Shown here piece by piece: positions 1 through 7,603 of a stretch of DNA of 64,000 nt. Source of the DNA: CAXXOK01 sp035353615 (lineage in GTDB: Bacteria; Bacillota; Clostridia; Christensenellales; Aristaeellaceae); assembly GCA_035353615.1 (NCBI GenBank), contig DAOPZY010000016.1:1-64000 (forward strand), read 5' to 3'. The position numbers were made by a program, and so were the translations under genes. The notes beneath the pieces were generated by a model, which saw only the letters and a list, made by a program, of their open reading frames with translations, had not been told where the DNA came from and searched no databases. How positions within the stretch are numbered: the stretch's first letter is position 1; every line of letters starts with the position of its first letter.

Positions 1-512
1 CCTGCTGGTATGTCGTACATACCTATTCGGGCTATGAAAACAAGGTTAAGGATAACATCGAGAAATCTGTTGAAAACAACGGCATGCAGGACCTGATCCT
101 CGATGTGCGCGTCCCCGTTGAGGACGTGGTGGAGATCAAGAACAACCGCCGTGTGAAGAGCCAGCGCAAAGTCTACCCCGGATACGTGCTTGTGCACATG
201 ATCGAAACCAGCGAGAGCTGGTATCTGGTGCGCAACACCCGCGGCGTTACGGGCTTTGTAGGCCCCGACAGCAAACCGGTCGCCTTAACGCCCGAAGAAG
301 TAGACATGATGCTCTCCACCCAGATTAACAGCGTGGAGTTTGGCATCGCAATTGGCGAAGAGGTTCGTATCCTTTCCGGCCCGCTGGAAAACTTTACAGG
401 CGTGGTTGAAGACGTCGATACCGTGCGCCAGAAGCTCACGGTTAAGGTAAAGATGTTCCTCGGCCGTGAAATGCCCGTTGAGGTTGACCTGCAAGACGTG
501 GTCAAAGTCTGA
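1..512 (+). CDS. nusG: Transcription antitermination/elongation factor NusG (5' end cut by window)
   Basis: NusG binds RNA polymerase through its N-terminal NGN domain and modulates pausing and transcription-translation coupling. The reading frame is open from the window edge (first full codon at position 3). The first visible residues, CWYVVHTYSGYENKVKDNI, are the classic NGN opening, so only a few N-terminal residues are missing from the roughly 170-175 residue family length. The C-terminal third carries the KOW module (GEEVRILSGPLENFTGVVE). An internal ATG at 84 is not the real start, because the family signature lies upstream of it. It is followed by rplK and rplA in the usual order. secE would be expected just outside the window. 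Confidence 0.97.
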   Translation, partial: CWYVVHTYSGYENKVKDNIEKSVENNGMQDLILDVRVPVEDVVEIKNNRRVKSQRKVYPGYVLVHMIETSESWYLVRNTRGVTGFVGPDSKPVALTPEEVDMMLSTQINSVEFGIAIGEEVRILSGPLENFTGVVEDVDTVRQKLTVKVKMFLGREMPVEVDLQDVVKV

Positions 513-632
513 TTCTGCTTTCCTCGCCGCTTTGGCGGCGATGGACAGGCGCGCGATGAACGCGCTCGGCGGGAGACCGCCGCTACACCCGCCTCGCCGG
601 AGGCACGCACACCCGTTTCCGGCGCGGCAGGT

Positions 633-666
633 CGTGGGAGGAACGAAACCGTTCCGCATCACCACA
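633..666 (+). promoter_or_regulatory. Probable ribosomal protein L1 mRNA-binding site upstream of rplK
   Basis: The leader holds GTGGGAG (634-640), a perfect GGAACG/CGTTCC hairpin (640-655), and then CATCACCAC (657-665). GTGG at 634-637 pairs with CCAC at 662-665. The GTGGGAG...ACCAC arrangement copies the 23S rRNA L1-binding helix (GGUGGGAG...AAUACCACC). L1 is known to repress its own operon by binding such mimics. Seen: the motif and pairing. Inferred: binding by L1. Confidence 0.7.
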
Positions 667-687
667 AACTGAGGAGGTTCCATTACC

Positions 688-1113
688 ATGGCTAAGAAAG
701 TCACAGCGATGATCAAGTTGCAAGTTCCCGCCGCCAAGGCTACGCCCGCGCCGCCGATCGGCCCCGCGCTGGGTCAGCACGGCGTGAACATCCCGGGTTT
801 CTGCAAAGAGTTCAACGAGCGCACGTCCAAGGACGCCGGCCTGATTATCCCCGTGGTAATCACCGTGTATTCCGACCGTACGTTCACCTTCATCACCAAA
901 ACGCCGCCCGTGCCTGTCCTGATTAAAAAGGAGCTGGGCATTGAGCATGCCAGCGGCCGCCCCAACCGCGATAAGGTTGGGAAGCTCACCAAGGAGCAGA
1001 TTCACAAAATTGCCGAAATCAAGCGCCCCGATGTAAACGCGACGGAAATCGCCAGCATCGAGAGCATGGTGGCCGGCACCGCGCGCTCCATGGGCATCAC
1101 GGTTGAGGAATAA
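688..1113 (+). CDS. rplK: 50S ribosomal protein L11
   Basis: L11 binds the GTPase-associated region of 23S rRNA and helps factor binding and the stringent response. The 141-residue product has the normal family length. It opens with the conserved MAKKVTAMIKLQVPAAKATP and continues with PAPPIGPALGQHGVNI, the N-terminal domain signature. The C-terminal RNA-binding domain ends near MGITVEE. The start is supported by TGAGGAGG about 8 nt upstream. It lies between nusG and rplA. An L1-type site precedes it and another follows it, so both genes are likely under L1 feedback. Confidence 0.98.
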   Translation: MAKKVTAMIKLQVPAAKATPAPPIGPALGQHGVNIPGFCKEFNERTSKDAGLIIPVVITVYSDRTFTFITKTPPVPVLIKKELGIEHASGRPNRDKVGKLTKEQIHKIAEIKRPDVNATEIASIESMVAGTARSMGITVEE

Positions 1114-1122
1114 TAAAGCGTT

Positions 1123-1153
1123 TGTGGGAGGACATTGTGCCGCTACTACCACA
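1123..1153 (+). promoter_or_regulatory. Second probable L1 mRNA-binding site, between rplK and rplA
   Basis: TGTGGGAGG (1123-1131) is followed by a small loop and CCGCTACTACCACA (1140-1153). TGTGG pairs with CCACA and a short GG/CC stem closes inside. This is the same GTGGGAG...ACCACA layout as the copy before rplK and the same 23S rRNA mimicry. It sits just before the rplA Shine-Dalgarno (AGGGAGGAT), well placed to block initiation. Confidence 0.7.
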
Positions 1154-1168
1154 GGGAGGATTTGAACC

Positions 1169-1858
1169 ATGAAACACGGAAAGAAATATACGGATAGCGT
1201 AAAGCTGATCGATAACCTCAAGGCCTATGACCCCGAGGAAGCCTGCGATCTCGTCTGCAAAACCAGCAAGGCGAAGTTTGACGAAACCGTGGAGATCTCT
1301 GTACGCTTGGGCGTTGATCCCCGTCACGCGGACCAGCAGGTTCGCGGCGCGGTGGTTCTGCCGCACGGCACGGGCCGCGTGGTGCGCGTGCTCGTGATCA
1401 CCAAGGGCGACAAGGTGAAGGAAGCCGAAGCAGCCGGCGCTGATTTTGTCGGCGGCGAGGAAATGGTCCAGAAGATTCAGGCCGAAAACTGGTTTGGGTA
1501 TGATGTGATCGTTGCCACTCCGGACATGATGGGCGTCATCGGCCGCATCGGGCGCATCCTCGGCCCCAAAGGCTTGATGCCGAACCCCAAGTCCGGCACC
1601 GTGACGATGGATATCACCAAGGCCATCAACGATATCAAAGCCGGTAAGGTGGAGTATCGCGTGGACAAGACCGCCATCATCCACTGCCCCGTTGGCAAGG
1701 CTTCCTTTGGCACCGAAAAGCTCGGCGAAAACCTCAAGGCCCTGATGGACGCCATCAACAAGGCGAAGCCCGCTACCGCGAAGGGTATTTATATCCGCTC
1801 GCTGTATCTCAGCTCCACCATGGGCCCGTCCATCAAGCTGAACCCTTTGAAGTTCTAA
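1169..1858 (+). CDS. rplA: 50S ribosomal protein L1
   Basis: L1 forms the mobile L1 stalk at the E site and acts as translational repressor of its own operon. The 229-residue length is typical. Recognisable blocks are MKHGKKYTDSVKLID, VRLGVDPRHADQQVRG, PDMMGVIGRIGRILGPKGLMPNPKSG (given here as a region near residues 115-140), and the end block YIRSLYLSSTMGPSIKL. The start follows GGGAGGA with good spacing. rplJ and rplL, which usually come next, are absent. A strong terminator follows the stop codon by 17 nt. Confidence 0.98.
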   Translation: MKHGKKYTDSVKLIDNLKAYDPEEACDLVCKTSKAKFDETVEISVRLGVDPRHADQQVRGAVVLPHGTGRVVRVLVITKGDKVKEAEAAGADFVGGEEMVQKIQAENWFGYDVIVATPDMMGVIGRIGRILGPKGLMPNPKSGTVTMDITKAINDIKAGKVEYRVDKTAIIHCPVGKASFGTEKLGENLKALMDAINKAKPATAKGIYIRSLYLSSTMGPSIKLNPLKF

Positions 1859-1875
1859 GCCAATCAGGCCCTATG

Positions 1876-1909
1876 AAAAAGCGGAGGTTCGAAAGAGCCT
1901 CTGCTTTTT
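1876..1909 (+). terminator. Rho-independent terminator after rplA
   Basis: A 15-bp stem with two G-U pairs (AAAAAGCGGAGGTTC against GAGCCTCTGCTTTTT) closes a GAAA loop. The right arm runs into a TTTTTT tract. It ends the nusG-rplK-rplA transcript. Confidence 0.92.
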
Positions 1910-2013
1910 TGATTCGCCAATCGCGTCTGAGAATGTTCAGTTGGCTAAAGATGTGGCCTGCTGTTATGCCGCTCGCTTCCTTGTTCTTCAGGCTGATCTT
2001 CCTTTGACAGATT

Positions 2014-2130
2014 CGCACGGGCGCATGGTTTGGGGTTCTACGCCACATTCCGACAGGGGGTTCCCTCTCTGCATCCTGATAGGGACGATGCCCTTGATTT
2101 GGTTTCGCTGCTGCCATAGGTTTTCAACAG
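2014..2130 (-). repeat. Dispersed 3'-end hairpin repeat, copy A (decayed)
   Basis: Read on the minus strand it begins CTGTTGAAAACC 17 nt after the phosphoesterase stop codon. It continues GCAGCAGCGAAACC, TCAAGGGC, CAGGATGCAG, and a GTAGAACCCC segment. These match the blocks of the better preserved copies at 22062 and 27092 in the same order. No coding sequence is seen in 1910-2146. Confidence 0.65.
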
Positions 2131-2146
2131 TCCGAACCACCTTCAT

Positions 2147-2995
2147 TTATACGGTTTTGGGCCGCAACGTAATCAGATGAATTTGCGACGGCGCAAACAG
2201 CCTCGCGGGGAAAATTCCGGTGCCTACGCCATTGCTGATGAGGATTTCCGCCCGGTTCTCCTCCAGCCAGCCGGAAAGGTATCGGGTGCCCACATCCGGC
2301 ATGTATTCCGGGAGCAACGTCATGCCAAACAGCGTGATCTGCCCCCCGTGGGTATGCCCGAACAGCGCCAGATCAAACCAGTGGTTATCCCCGTCCGCGC
2401 TGACGGCCTTGATGGCGGAAGGCAACAGGTCCGGCGTGTGCCCCAGAAAAATCACAAAATCGCTCTGGTTCACCTGGGCCGCGACGCTTGTCACATCCGG
2501 ATGCCCGTTATAATAATCGTCAACGCCCGCAATGTAAAGGTTGGTCTGCCCCACGCGTACCTTTGCCACCGAATTGACCAGCGGGAGCACCCCCGCGTTG
2601 GTCATCGCCTTCACCAACTGGCTCAGATTGTCGTCCGGGTCGTTGCCTGTGCGGTCGGCGTCGCCGACAATGCCATATACGCCTAACCGGGCCTGTACTT
2701 TGGGGATGGTTTGGAAAAAATTGATCGATTCCGCGCTGTTGTCGGCATAGTCGCCGCCAAACAGCACCAGGTCCGCGCTCAGGCCGTTGACTGTGCGGAT
2801 CAGATCCTCCACCATGCTTTGCGGATAACGGCCGCTGCGGTGAATATCCGTCACATAGGCGATCTTCAGGTTCTTCAGCGCCTTGGGTAAATCCGGAATT
2901 TGCGCAATGTGGTTGTCCACCGTCAGGTGATACGCTTCAAAAAACGGATACGCAAGCATCGCCAAAACCGCGATCACCATTAGCACGCGGGACAT
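2147..2995 (-). CDS. Membrane-anchored calcineurin-like metallophosphoesterase (YkuE/YaeI-like)
   Basis: A putative phosphoesterase with one N-terminal membrane segment (residues about 4-20) and an extracytoplasmic-type catalytic domain. Metal motifs seen are VTDIHRSG, FGGDYAD, FLGHTP and FGHTHGGQ. The usual GNH(D/E) motif is replaced by VGDADR, so a normal metal ligand and the catalytic histidine of that motif are missing. The ATG at 2995 has no clear Shine-Dalgarno. In frame 17 codons upstream a CTG (3046) lies 6 nt after a perfect GGGAGGAG and would add a basic cytoplasmic tail (HYQYRYRKPPRRKPR), so the real start may be this non-AUG codon. Substrate unknown. It is divergent from the flavin reductase gene. 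Confidence 0.85.
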   Translation of the reverse strand: MSRVLMVIAVLAMLAYPFFEAYHLTVDNHIAQIPDLPKALKNLKIAYVTDIHRSGRYPQSMVEDLIRTVNGLSADLVLFGGDYADNSAESINFFQTIPKVQARLGVYGIVGDADRTGNDPDDNLSQLVKAMTNAGVLPLVNSVAKVRVGQTNLYIAGVDDYYNGHPDVTSVAAQVNQSDFVIFLGHTPDLLPSAIKAVSADGDNHWFDLALFGHTHGGQITLFGMTLLPEYMPDVGTRYLSGWLEENRAEILISNGVGTGIFPARLFAPSQIHLITLRPKTV

Positions 2996-3074
2996 GCGCG
3001 GCTTCCGGCGCGGCGGCTTGCGGTATCGGTACTGATAATGAGCCAGAATAATCTCCTCCCTGCGCTGATCAAAA

Positions 3075-3103
3075 TTGACAGTTCGGCACGTCTATTGTAC
3101 ACT
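3075..3103 (+). promoter_or_regulatory. Sigma-A promoter for the flavin reductase operon
   Basis: TTGACA (3075-3080), 17-bp spacer, TACACT (3098-3103), 36 bp before the start codon. Confidence 0.75.
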
Positions 3104-3122
3104 ATCGCCATCCACCCGGCAA
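3094..3122 (-). promoter_or_regulatory. Divergent promoter for the phosphoesterase gene
   Basis: On the minus strand, TTGCCG (3122-3117), 17-bp spacer, TACAAT (3099-3094). Its -10 box overlaps the -10 box of the plus-strand promoter, so the two should exclude one another. Confidence 0.5.
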
Positions 3123-3138
3123 GAGGAGGGAATTTGCG

Positions 3139-3927
3139 ATGGACAATCCCGCGTTTCGGCCCATTGGACCCACCACGTATCTGTGCCCAACCCCGACCGT
3201 TCTGGTTGGTTGCGCGGCGGATTCGGCTTGGCAGCAGGGCAAAGGCGGCGCGAACCTGATTACGGTCGCCTGGGCCGGTATTTGCTGCACAAAGCCGCCC
3301 ATGCTATCCATCAGCCTGAGACCGGAGCGTCACAGCCACGCGCTGATTGAGCGTTCCGGCGAGTTTACCGTGAACCTGATTGGCGAGCCGCTGCTTCCCG
3401 CCATGGATTTCTGCGGCGTTAAAAGTGGGCGCGACTTGGACAAATTTACCGCGCTGGGGCTGCACCCCCAACAGGCCGATCCGCTCTCCATCGCGCCCGC
3501 GCTGCGGGAAGCGCCAGCCTATTTATGCTGCAAGGTGCGGCAGGTGCTCCCGTTGGGCACGCATGACCTGTTTTTGGCAGAAATTGTGCAGGTACACGTC
3601 GGCAAAGCATACTTTCGGGAGGATGGCAGCATTAACGAGCAGGCGATGCGTCTGGTAGCCTATGTTCATGGGAAATACCGCGCTTTGGGCGCCGAGATCG
3701 GCTTTTTCGGGTTTTCAGTTGCGGGGGACGCGGCCCGCAAGCGCCGCGCAGCGGAAGCAAAAGAAACCGCCGCTCCGAAAACAAAGCCTGTAAACGCCAA
3801 CCGCAGCCCAAAAACGCCTGCCCAAAAGCATCAAGCTTCCGGCTCCGATGCCCCGAACCCTTCGGTACCTGTCGCCAGTCGCCCAAAGCCTTCGGGCGTT
3901 GCCTCCGGCAAGGGCAAACGTTCATGA
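3139..3927 (+). CDS. Flavin reductase-like FMN-binding protein with a basic disordered tail
   Basis: Resembles the split-barrel flavin reductase family (DIM6/NTAB type), which binds FMN and often reduces it with NAD(P)H. The barrel covers about residues 1-190, with the core at NLITVAWAGICCTKPPMLSIS, followed by ERSGEFTVNLI and HDLFLAEIVQVHVG. From about residue 195 to 262 the sequence is low-complexity and rich in Ala, Lys, Pro and Ser, probably disordered; the family usually ends near 190-200 residues. AGAGGAGGG precedes the ATG at 7 nt. The stop codon overlaps the next gene's start by 4 nt (ATGA), so the two are co-translated. Exact substrate not deducible. Confidence 0.85.
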   Translation: MDNPAFRPIGPTTYLCPTPTVLVGCAADSAWQQGKGGANLITVAWAGICCTKPPMLSISLRPERHSHALIERSGEFTVNLIGEPLLPAMDFCGVKSGRDLDKFTALGLHPQQADPLSIAPALREAPAYLCCKVRQVLPLGTHDLFLAEIVQVHVGKAYFREDGSINEQAMRLVAYVHGKYRALGAEIGFFGFSVAGDAARKRRAAEAKETAAPKTKPVNANRSPKTPAQKHQASGSDAPNPSVPVASRPKPSGVASGKGKRS

Positions 3928-4850
3928 AACGTTACGGCTTCCTGCTTTCCGCCGCACCGCTGTTGCTGGCTGTGCTGCTTGGCGTGATCGGCTTTCCGCC
4001 AAGCGGCGCTGCCGAAGGGGAAGCTTTGCCAACCGCCGCCGCGACTTCCGCGCCCCCCGTCGTGCTTGCGGACGCTCAGGCAGGCCGCTGGCTTTACCAA
4101 AGCGACGCCTTGCGCGTGGAAATTACGCGCAAAACCGACCCGAGCATTCCGCTGATCTGGTACGAAGCTGATCTGCTCTGCTCGGCGGACGCGCCGCTGC
4201 ACTGCGTGCTCAGCGCGGAACAGAAACCCGCGACCCATCTGAAAAAACCCGATGCCATCGCGCAGCGGGACGGGCTGATTTATGCCCAAACCGACGATTT
4301 TTTTGGCAACCGTGTTGGCAATAAAAAGCTGAAACCCGGCGTGGTCATCCGTGGCGGCCGGCTGCTGTACGACAGCGTTTACCGCGGCGGCGGCAACCCA
4401 TTTCCGCCGCTGGACACGCTGGCGATTTTCCCGGACGGTACGCTGGAAACGTTTTTAGCGCGCGAATACACCGGTTCAGAGTATGTGGCAATGGGCGCGA
4501 CCGATGTGATCAGTTTTGGCCCCATCCTGATCCGGGACGGGCAAATGGACAGTCGCCTGCTCCACGGCTATACCAACCGGGAACCGCGCAGCGCGATTGG
4601 GATGATCTCTCCCTACCACTATCTCGCTGTGGTTGTGGAAGGCCGGCACGATGGCAGCGCAGGCTGCGGGCTTCAATGGCTCGCCAGCCGAATGTTGGAG
4701 GCCGGAGTAACCGAAGCGCTGAATCTGGATGGCGGGCAGACCGCTGCGATGATCTTTGAGGGCGTTCAACTGAACCAAACCGGAAAATTTCTGCACAGAA
4801 CCAGCGTGCGCAGCGTAAGCGGCGTACTGGGGCTGAGTGATTCGCCCTGA
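3924..4850 (+). CDS. Secreted phosphodiester glycosidase family protein (NAGPA domain)
   Basis: The C-terminal two thirds match the NAGPA/phosphodiester glycosidase family, linked to hydrolysis of sugar-1-phosphodiester bonds and found in bacterial cell-surface polysaccharide metabolism. An N-terminal hydrophobic segment (residues about 5-30, ending GAAEG) is a signal peptide or membrane anchor. Typical blocks are VIRGGRLLYDS, AIFPDGTLETF, FGPILIRDGQ, SAIGMISPYHYL and LNLDGGQTAAMIF; the GG(Q/G) region near residue 270 is the family hallmark. It overlaps the flavin reductase gene by 4 nt. Natural substrate unknown. Confidence 0.85.
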   Translation: MKRYGFLLSAAPLLLAVLLGVIGFPPSGAAEGEALPTAAATSAPPVVLADAQAGRWLYQSDALRVEITRKTDPSIPLIWYEADLLCSADAPLHCVLSAEQKPATHLKKPDAIAQRDGLIYAQTDDFFGNRVGNKKLKPGVVIRGGRLLYDSVYRGGGNPFPPLDTLAIFPDGTLETFLAREYTGSEYVAMGATDVISFGPILIRDGQMDSRLLHGYTNREPRSAIGMISPYHYLAVVVEGRHDGSAGCGLQWLASRMLEAGVTEALNLDGGQTAAMIFEGVQLNQTGKFLHRTSVRSVSGVLGLSDSP

Positions 4851-4890
4851 CGCCGGCGCATAACGGGCGGTTGCCTGACAGCCGCCTTAG

Positions 4891-5072
4891 GCTGCTGAAA
4901 AGCTTTCGCCACAGTGATAAAGGGTCAAGGGCAAAGCCCCCGTAAGGGGCATCGGCATGGCCTCTTGCCCGCCGGAGACCTTATGCGGCAACATATCCAG
5001 CGTTTGCGCCACAAGCGCCGAAGGCACAATGCGGCATGGCTGATGGGCTTCATTCGGTTTGCCAACGGTCTG
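4891..5072 (+). repeat. Dispersed 3'-end hairpin repeat, copy B (second subfamily)
   Basis: Starts GCTGCTGAAAAGC 40 nt after the glycosidase stop and is read in the same direction. It contains GGGTCAAGGGCAAAGCCC, then TTGCCCGCCGGAGACCTTATG and GCCGAAGGCACAATGCGG, and ends TTCGGTTTGCCAACGGTCTG. Copy C at 7429 shares these later blocks, which differ from those of copies D and E. Confidence 0.8.
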
Positions 5073-5099
5073 GGGCGGCTACTTTACAGCCTCCCTTTT

Positions 5100-6008
5100 T
5101 TACCCTGCTGCGTTATTTTGCGCCGAATGCCGTTTGCGGTATTCGGTCGGGCTTGCGCCAAAATGATGAAGAAACAGTCGGTCTAAATAGGCCGCGCTGG
5201 AAAACCCGGATTCAATGGCGATTTCGGTCACGGAAAGCGTTGTGGATACCAACCGCCAGCGCGCGTTGTTCAGGCGGTACTGGTTCAGGTAGTCAATGGG
5301 GGTGGTATGCACGCCCTCCCGAAAGCAGCGCAAGGCTTCGCTCACGCTGACGCTCGCGGCGCGGGCGATCTCCTCCAGACGGATTTTCCCTGCAAAATTC
5401 GCCTCAATGAAGCGGATCATCTTGCGCAGCCGCACCTGAATCAAAGAGGAGCTTTCCGTTTTGCCAAGCGTGGCAATCTCCGCCTGATGCCGCCACAGGT
5501 TAGCCCAAAGGCCGCATACGGCGGCGTGAATATCCAGCTCCATGGTGGGCTCCTCGGCGGCGATCAGCCGCCCAACCTTGCGCACTGTATTCAAAATTTC
5601 GTTTTGCCATGGCACGTCGGGCAACAGGCTGACGTGGGAATAATTAGCCTTCAAAAACGGCTCCACCAGCCGACTGTAAATAGCGCTGGTTTCCGGCGCC
5701 ACAAGCGAGGGGCGGAAAAGCACGGTGGGCATCACCACGCGGTTTGGCGTTTCATAGCTGTGGATCACCCCGGCCTGAATAAACAGCCCTTCCCCGCGCC
5801 GGAGCACAATGCGCTCACTGCCGATCATGCAATGCGCTTCCCCGCTTTCCACTAGCACAATCTCCACATCCTGATGCCAATGCCATGGAAAGTAGTTATC
5901 CTCCCCCTGATAAAAGCTGCGAAAGTACGCGAAGGGGAACTGCTCCGAGCCATGCTCGTTCAGCTCATGCAGAGTTTCGTCAATTCTGGTTGGCTCGCAA
6001 AGCTCCAT
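5100..6008 (-). CDS. AraC-family transcriptional regulator with N-terminal cupin domain
   Basis: The N-terminal half (about residues 35-105) is a cupin sensor domain (FPWHWHQDVEIVLVESG, HSYETPNRVVMPTVLF). The C-terminal 100 residues carry the two helix-turn-helix motifs of the AraC/XylS family (LEEIARAASVSVSEALRCFR and VTEIAIESGFSSAAYLDRLF), ending with the usual FGASPTEYRK. The length of 302 is typical. GGGAGGTGAT supports the start. It is divergent from an MFS transporter, and the intergenic region holds two identical 10-bp sites 31 bp apart. It probably controls that transporter and itself in response to a small ligand that I cannot identify. Confidence 0.92.
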   Translation of the reverse strand: MELCEPTRIDETLHELNEHGSEQFPFAYFRSFYQGEDNYFPWHWHQDVEIVLVESGEAHCMIGSERIVLRRGEGLFIQAGVIHSYETPNRVVMPTVLFRPSLVAPETSAIYSRLVEPFLKANYSHVSLLPDVPWQNEILNTVRKVGRLIAAEEPTMELDIHAAVCGLWANLWRHQAEIATLGKTESSSLIQVRLRKMIRFIEANFAGKIRLEEIARAASVSVSEALRCFREGVHTTPIDYLNQYRLNNARWRLVSTTLSVTEIAIESGFSSAAYLDRLFLHHFGASPTEYRKRHSAQNNAAG

Positions 6009-6036
6009 TCCCGATCACCTCCCGCGATTTGGCGAT

Positions 6037-6066
6037 ATTATACAACAGATTGGCTTTATAATGCAA
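6037..6066 (-). promoter_or_regulatory. Promoter of the AraC-type regulator
   Basis: Minus-strand TTGCAT (6066-6061), 18-bp spacer, TATAAT (6042-6037). The -35 box is inside the first TATAATGCAA direct repeat. Confidence 0.65.
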
Positions 6067-6097
6067 GATTTTCGCCTGATTATGGGATATAATGCAA
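6057..6097 (+). promoter_or_regulatory. Direct-repeat operator between AraC regulator and MFS gene
   Basis: TATAATGCAA occurs at 6057-6066 and again at 6088-6097, 31 bp apart (three helical turns). The first copy covers the regulator's -35 box, and the second supplies the -10 box of the MFS promoter. AraC proteins usually bind direct repeats, so this is a likely operator. Binding itself is inferred. Confidence 0.55.
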
Positions 6098-6126
6098 TTC
6101 AGTAAAACGTTATCGGAGGGTCTATC

Positions 6127-7317
6127 ATGGCTTCCATTTTGCTGGTGGTTATCTACATTGCCTTTATCAGCCTCGGGTTGCCGGACTCCCTGCTGGGTTC
6201 GGCCTGGCCTTCCATGTACAAGACGCTCCATGTGCCGCTGTCCTACGCGGGCATTCTGACCATGGTGATTGCCGGCTGCACCATCGTTTCCAGCCTGATG
6301 AGCGCGAAAATGATCCGGAAATTCGGCACAGGCATTGTGACCACCGTCAGCGTTGCCCTCACAGCCATCGCGCTGTTCGGCTTTTCAATCAGCCAATCCT
6401 TCTGGGTTCTGGTGCTGTGGGGCCTGCCTTACGGGCTGGGCGCAGGCAGTGTGGACGCGGCGCTCAACAACTTTGTGGCGCTGCATTATCAGGCGCGCCA
6501 TATGAGCTGGCTGCACTGCTTTTGGGGCGTGGGCGCGACGGTCGGGCCATCCATCATGGGCCTGTGCCTGACCCACAACCTGCCCTGGAACGCGGGTTAC
6601 CAGAGCATCGGTATCATTCAGGTGGTGCTGGTGATTGGGCTGTTTCTTAGCCTGCCGCTCTGGAAAAAGCAGACCGGCGGCGTAGAGACAACCTCGCACG
6701 CGCAGGGGGAACCCGTCGGTTTTCTTTATGGGCTTCGCATCCCGGGCGCGAAACAGACGCTGCTGGCGTTTTTCTGTTACTGCTCGCTGGAAAGCACTGT
6801 CGGCCTTTGGTCCAGCAGTTATATGGTAGAAGCTCGGGGGATCCCGGCGCAGACCGCCGCTTCGATGGCTTCGCTGTTCTTCCTTGGCATTACGGGCGGC
6901 CGCCTGATTTCCGGCTTTGTGGCCGCGAAATTGCAGGATCGGCAAATGGTGCATGCCGGTATTGCGCTGATTGCGCTGGGCGTTGTCTGTGTGCTGTTGC
7001 CGCTTGGCAACATGGTGATGTTTGCCGGGCTGGTCATCATCGGGTTGGGTTGCGCGCCGATCTTCCCCAGCTTGCTGCATGAAACCCCAGCCAATTTTGG
7101 CGCGGAAAAATCGCAGATGCTGATGGGGATGCAGATGGCCAGCGCCTACACCGGCAGCACGCTGATGCCGCTGGTGTTTGGGTTGGTTGCTCAGCACCTG
7201 TCCATTGGGCTGTTCCCGATCTTTCTGCTGCTGTTCCTGATGCTGATGCTCACCATGACCGAACGGGCGAATAAGACTTTTCTGGCGCAGGCGGCGGTCA
7301 CAGCGCCGGAAGCCTGA
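6127..7317 (+). CDS. Major facilitator superfamily transporter (FucP/sugar-permease-like)
   Basis: A 396-residue protein with about 12 hydrophobic segments throughout, of the MFS type. It starts IAFISLGLPDSLLGSAWP, which resembles the fucose/sugar-proton symporter branch. Conserved features include the GxLxxRxG-like loop after TM2 (MSAKMIRKFGTGI) and GLPYGLGAGSVDAALNNFV in TM4. CGGAGGG supports the start. It is divergent from a cupin-AraC regulator, which suggests an inducible uptake or efflux system. Substrate cannot be read from sequence. The gene is followed by two similar hairpins flanking a dispersed repeat. Confidence 0.9.
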   Translation: MASILLVVIYIAFISLGLPDSLLGSAWPSMYKTLHVPLSYAGILTMVIAGCTIVSSLMSAKMIRKFGTGIVTTVSVALTAIALFGFSISQSFWVLVLWGLPYGLGAGSVDAALNNFVALHYQARHMSWLHCFWGVGATVGPSIMGLCLTHNLPWNAGYQSIGIIQVVLVIGLFLSLPLWKKQTGGVETTSHAQGEPVGFLYGLRIPGAKQTLLAFFCYCSLESTVGLWSSSYMVEARGIPAQTAASMASLFFLGITGGRLISGFVAAKLQDRQMVHAGIALIALGVVCVLLPLGNMVMFAGLVIIGLGCAPIFPSLLHETPANFGAEKSQMLMGMQMASAYTGSTLMPLVFGLVAQHLSIGLFPIFLLLFLMLMLTMTERANKTFLAQAAVTAPEA

Positions 7318-7392
7318 CAGCAGCGACCGTCGCGCCGATTTCGCACCGCTTACCAGCCGGTCGGTCGGTTCAAAACGATAAGGGTACAAAAT

Positions 7393-7420
7393 AGCCGATC
7401 CGGGGAACCCCGGGTCGGCT
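7393..7420 (+). terminator. Hairpin after the MFS gene (first twin)
   Basis: A 12-bp stem AGCCGATCCGGG/CCCGGGTCGGCT with one G-T pair and a 4-nt loop. No long T tract follows, so termination may be weak. An almost identical stem recurs at 7604-7637. Confidence 0.55.
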
Positions 7421-7428
7421 CAAATTGA

Positions 7429-7603
7429 TGAAAAACCCTCGCCGCAGCGAAAATGGGTCAAGGGCCAAGCCCTTGTGGGGTACAGGGGCGAAGCTCTTGC
7501 CCGCCGGAGGCCTTATGTGGCAACAGTACAGCGTTAGCACCACGAGTGCCGAAGGCACAATGTGGTGCGGCTGCCGGACTCAATTCGGTGTGTCAATGGT
7601 CTG
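7429..7603 (+). repeat. Dispersed 3'-end hairpin repeat, copy C (second subfamily)
   Basis: Begins GATGAAAAACCCTCGCCGCAGCG, runs through GGGTCAAGGGCCAAGCCCTTG, CAGGGGCGAAGC, CTTGCCCGCCGGAGGCCTTATG and GCCGAAGGCACAATGTGG, and ends GTGTGTCAATGGTCTG. It has the same orientation as the MFS gene. It lies exactly between two near-identical palindromes. The rest of 7638-7808 holds nothing I recognise. Confidence 0.85.
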
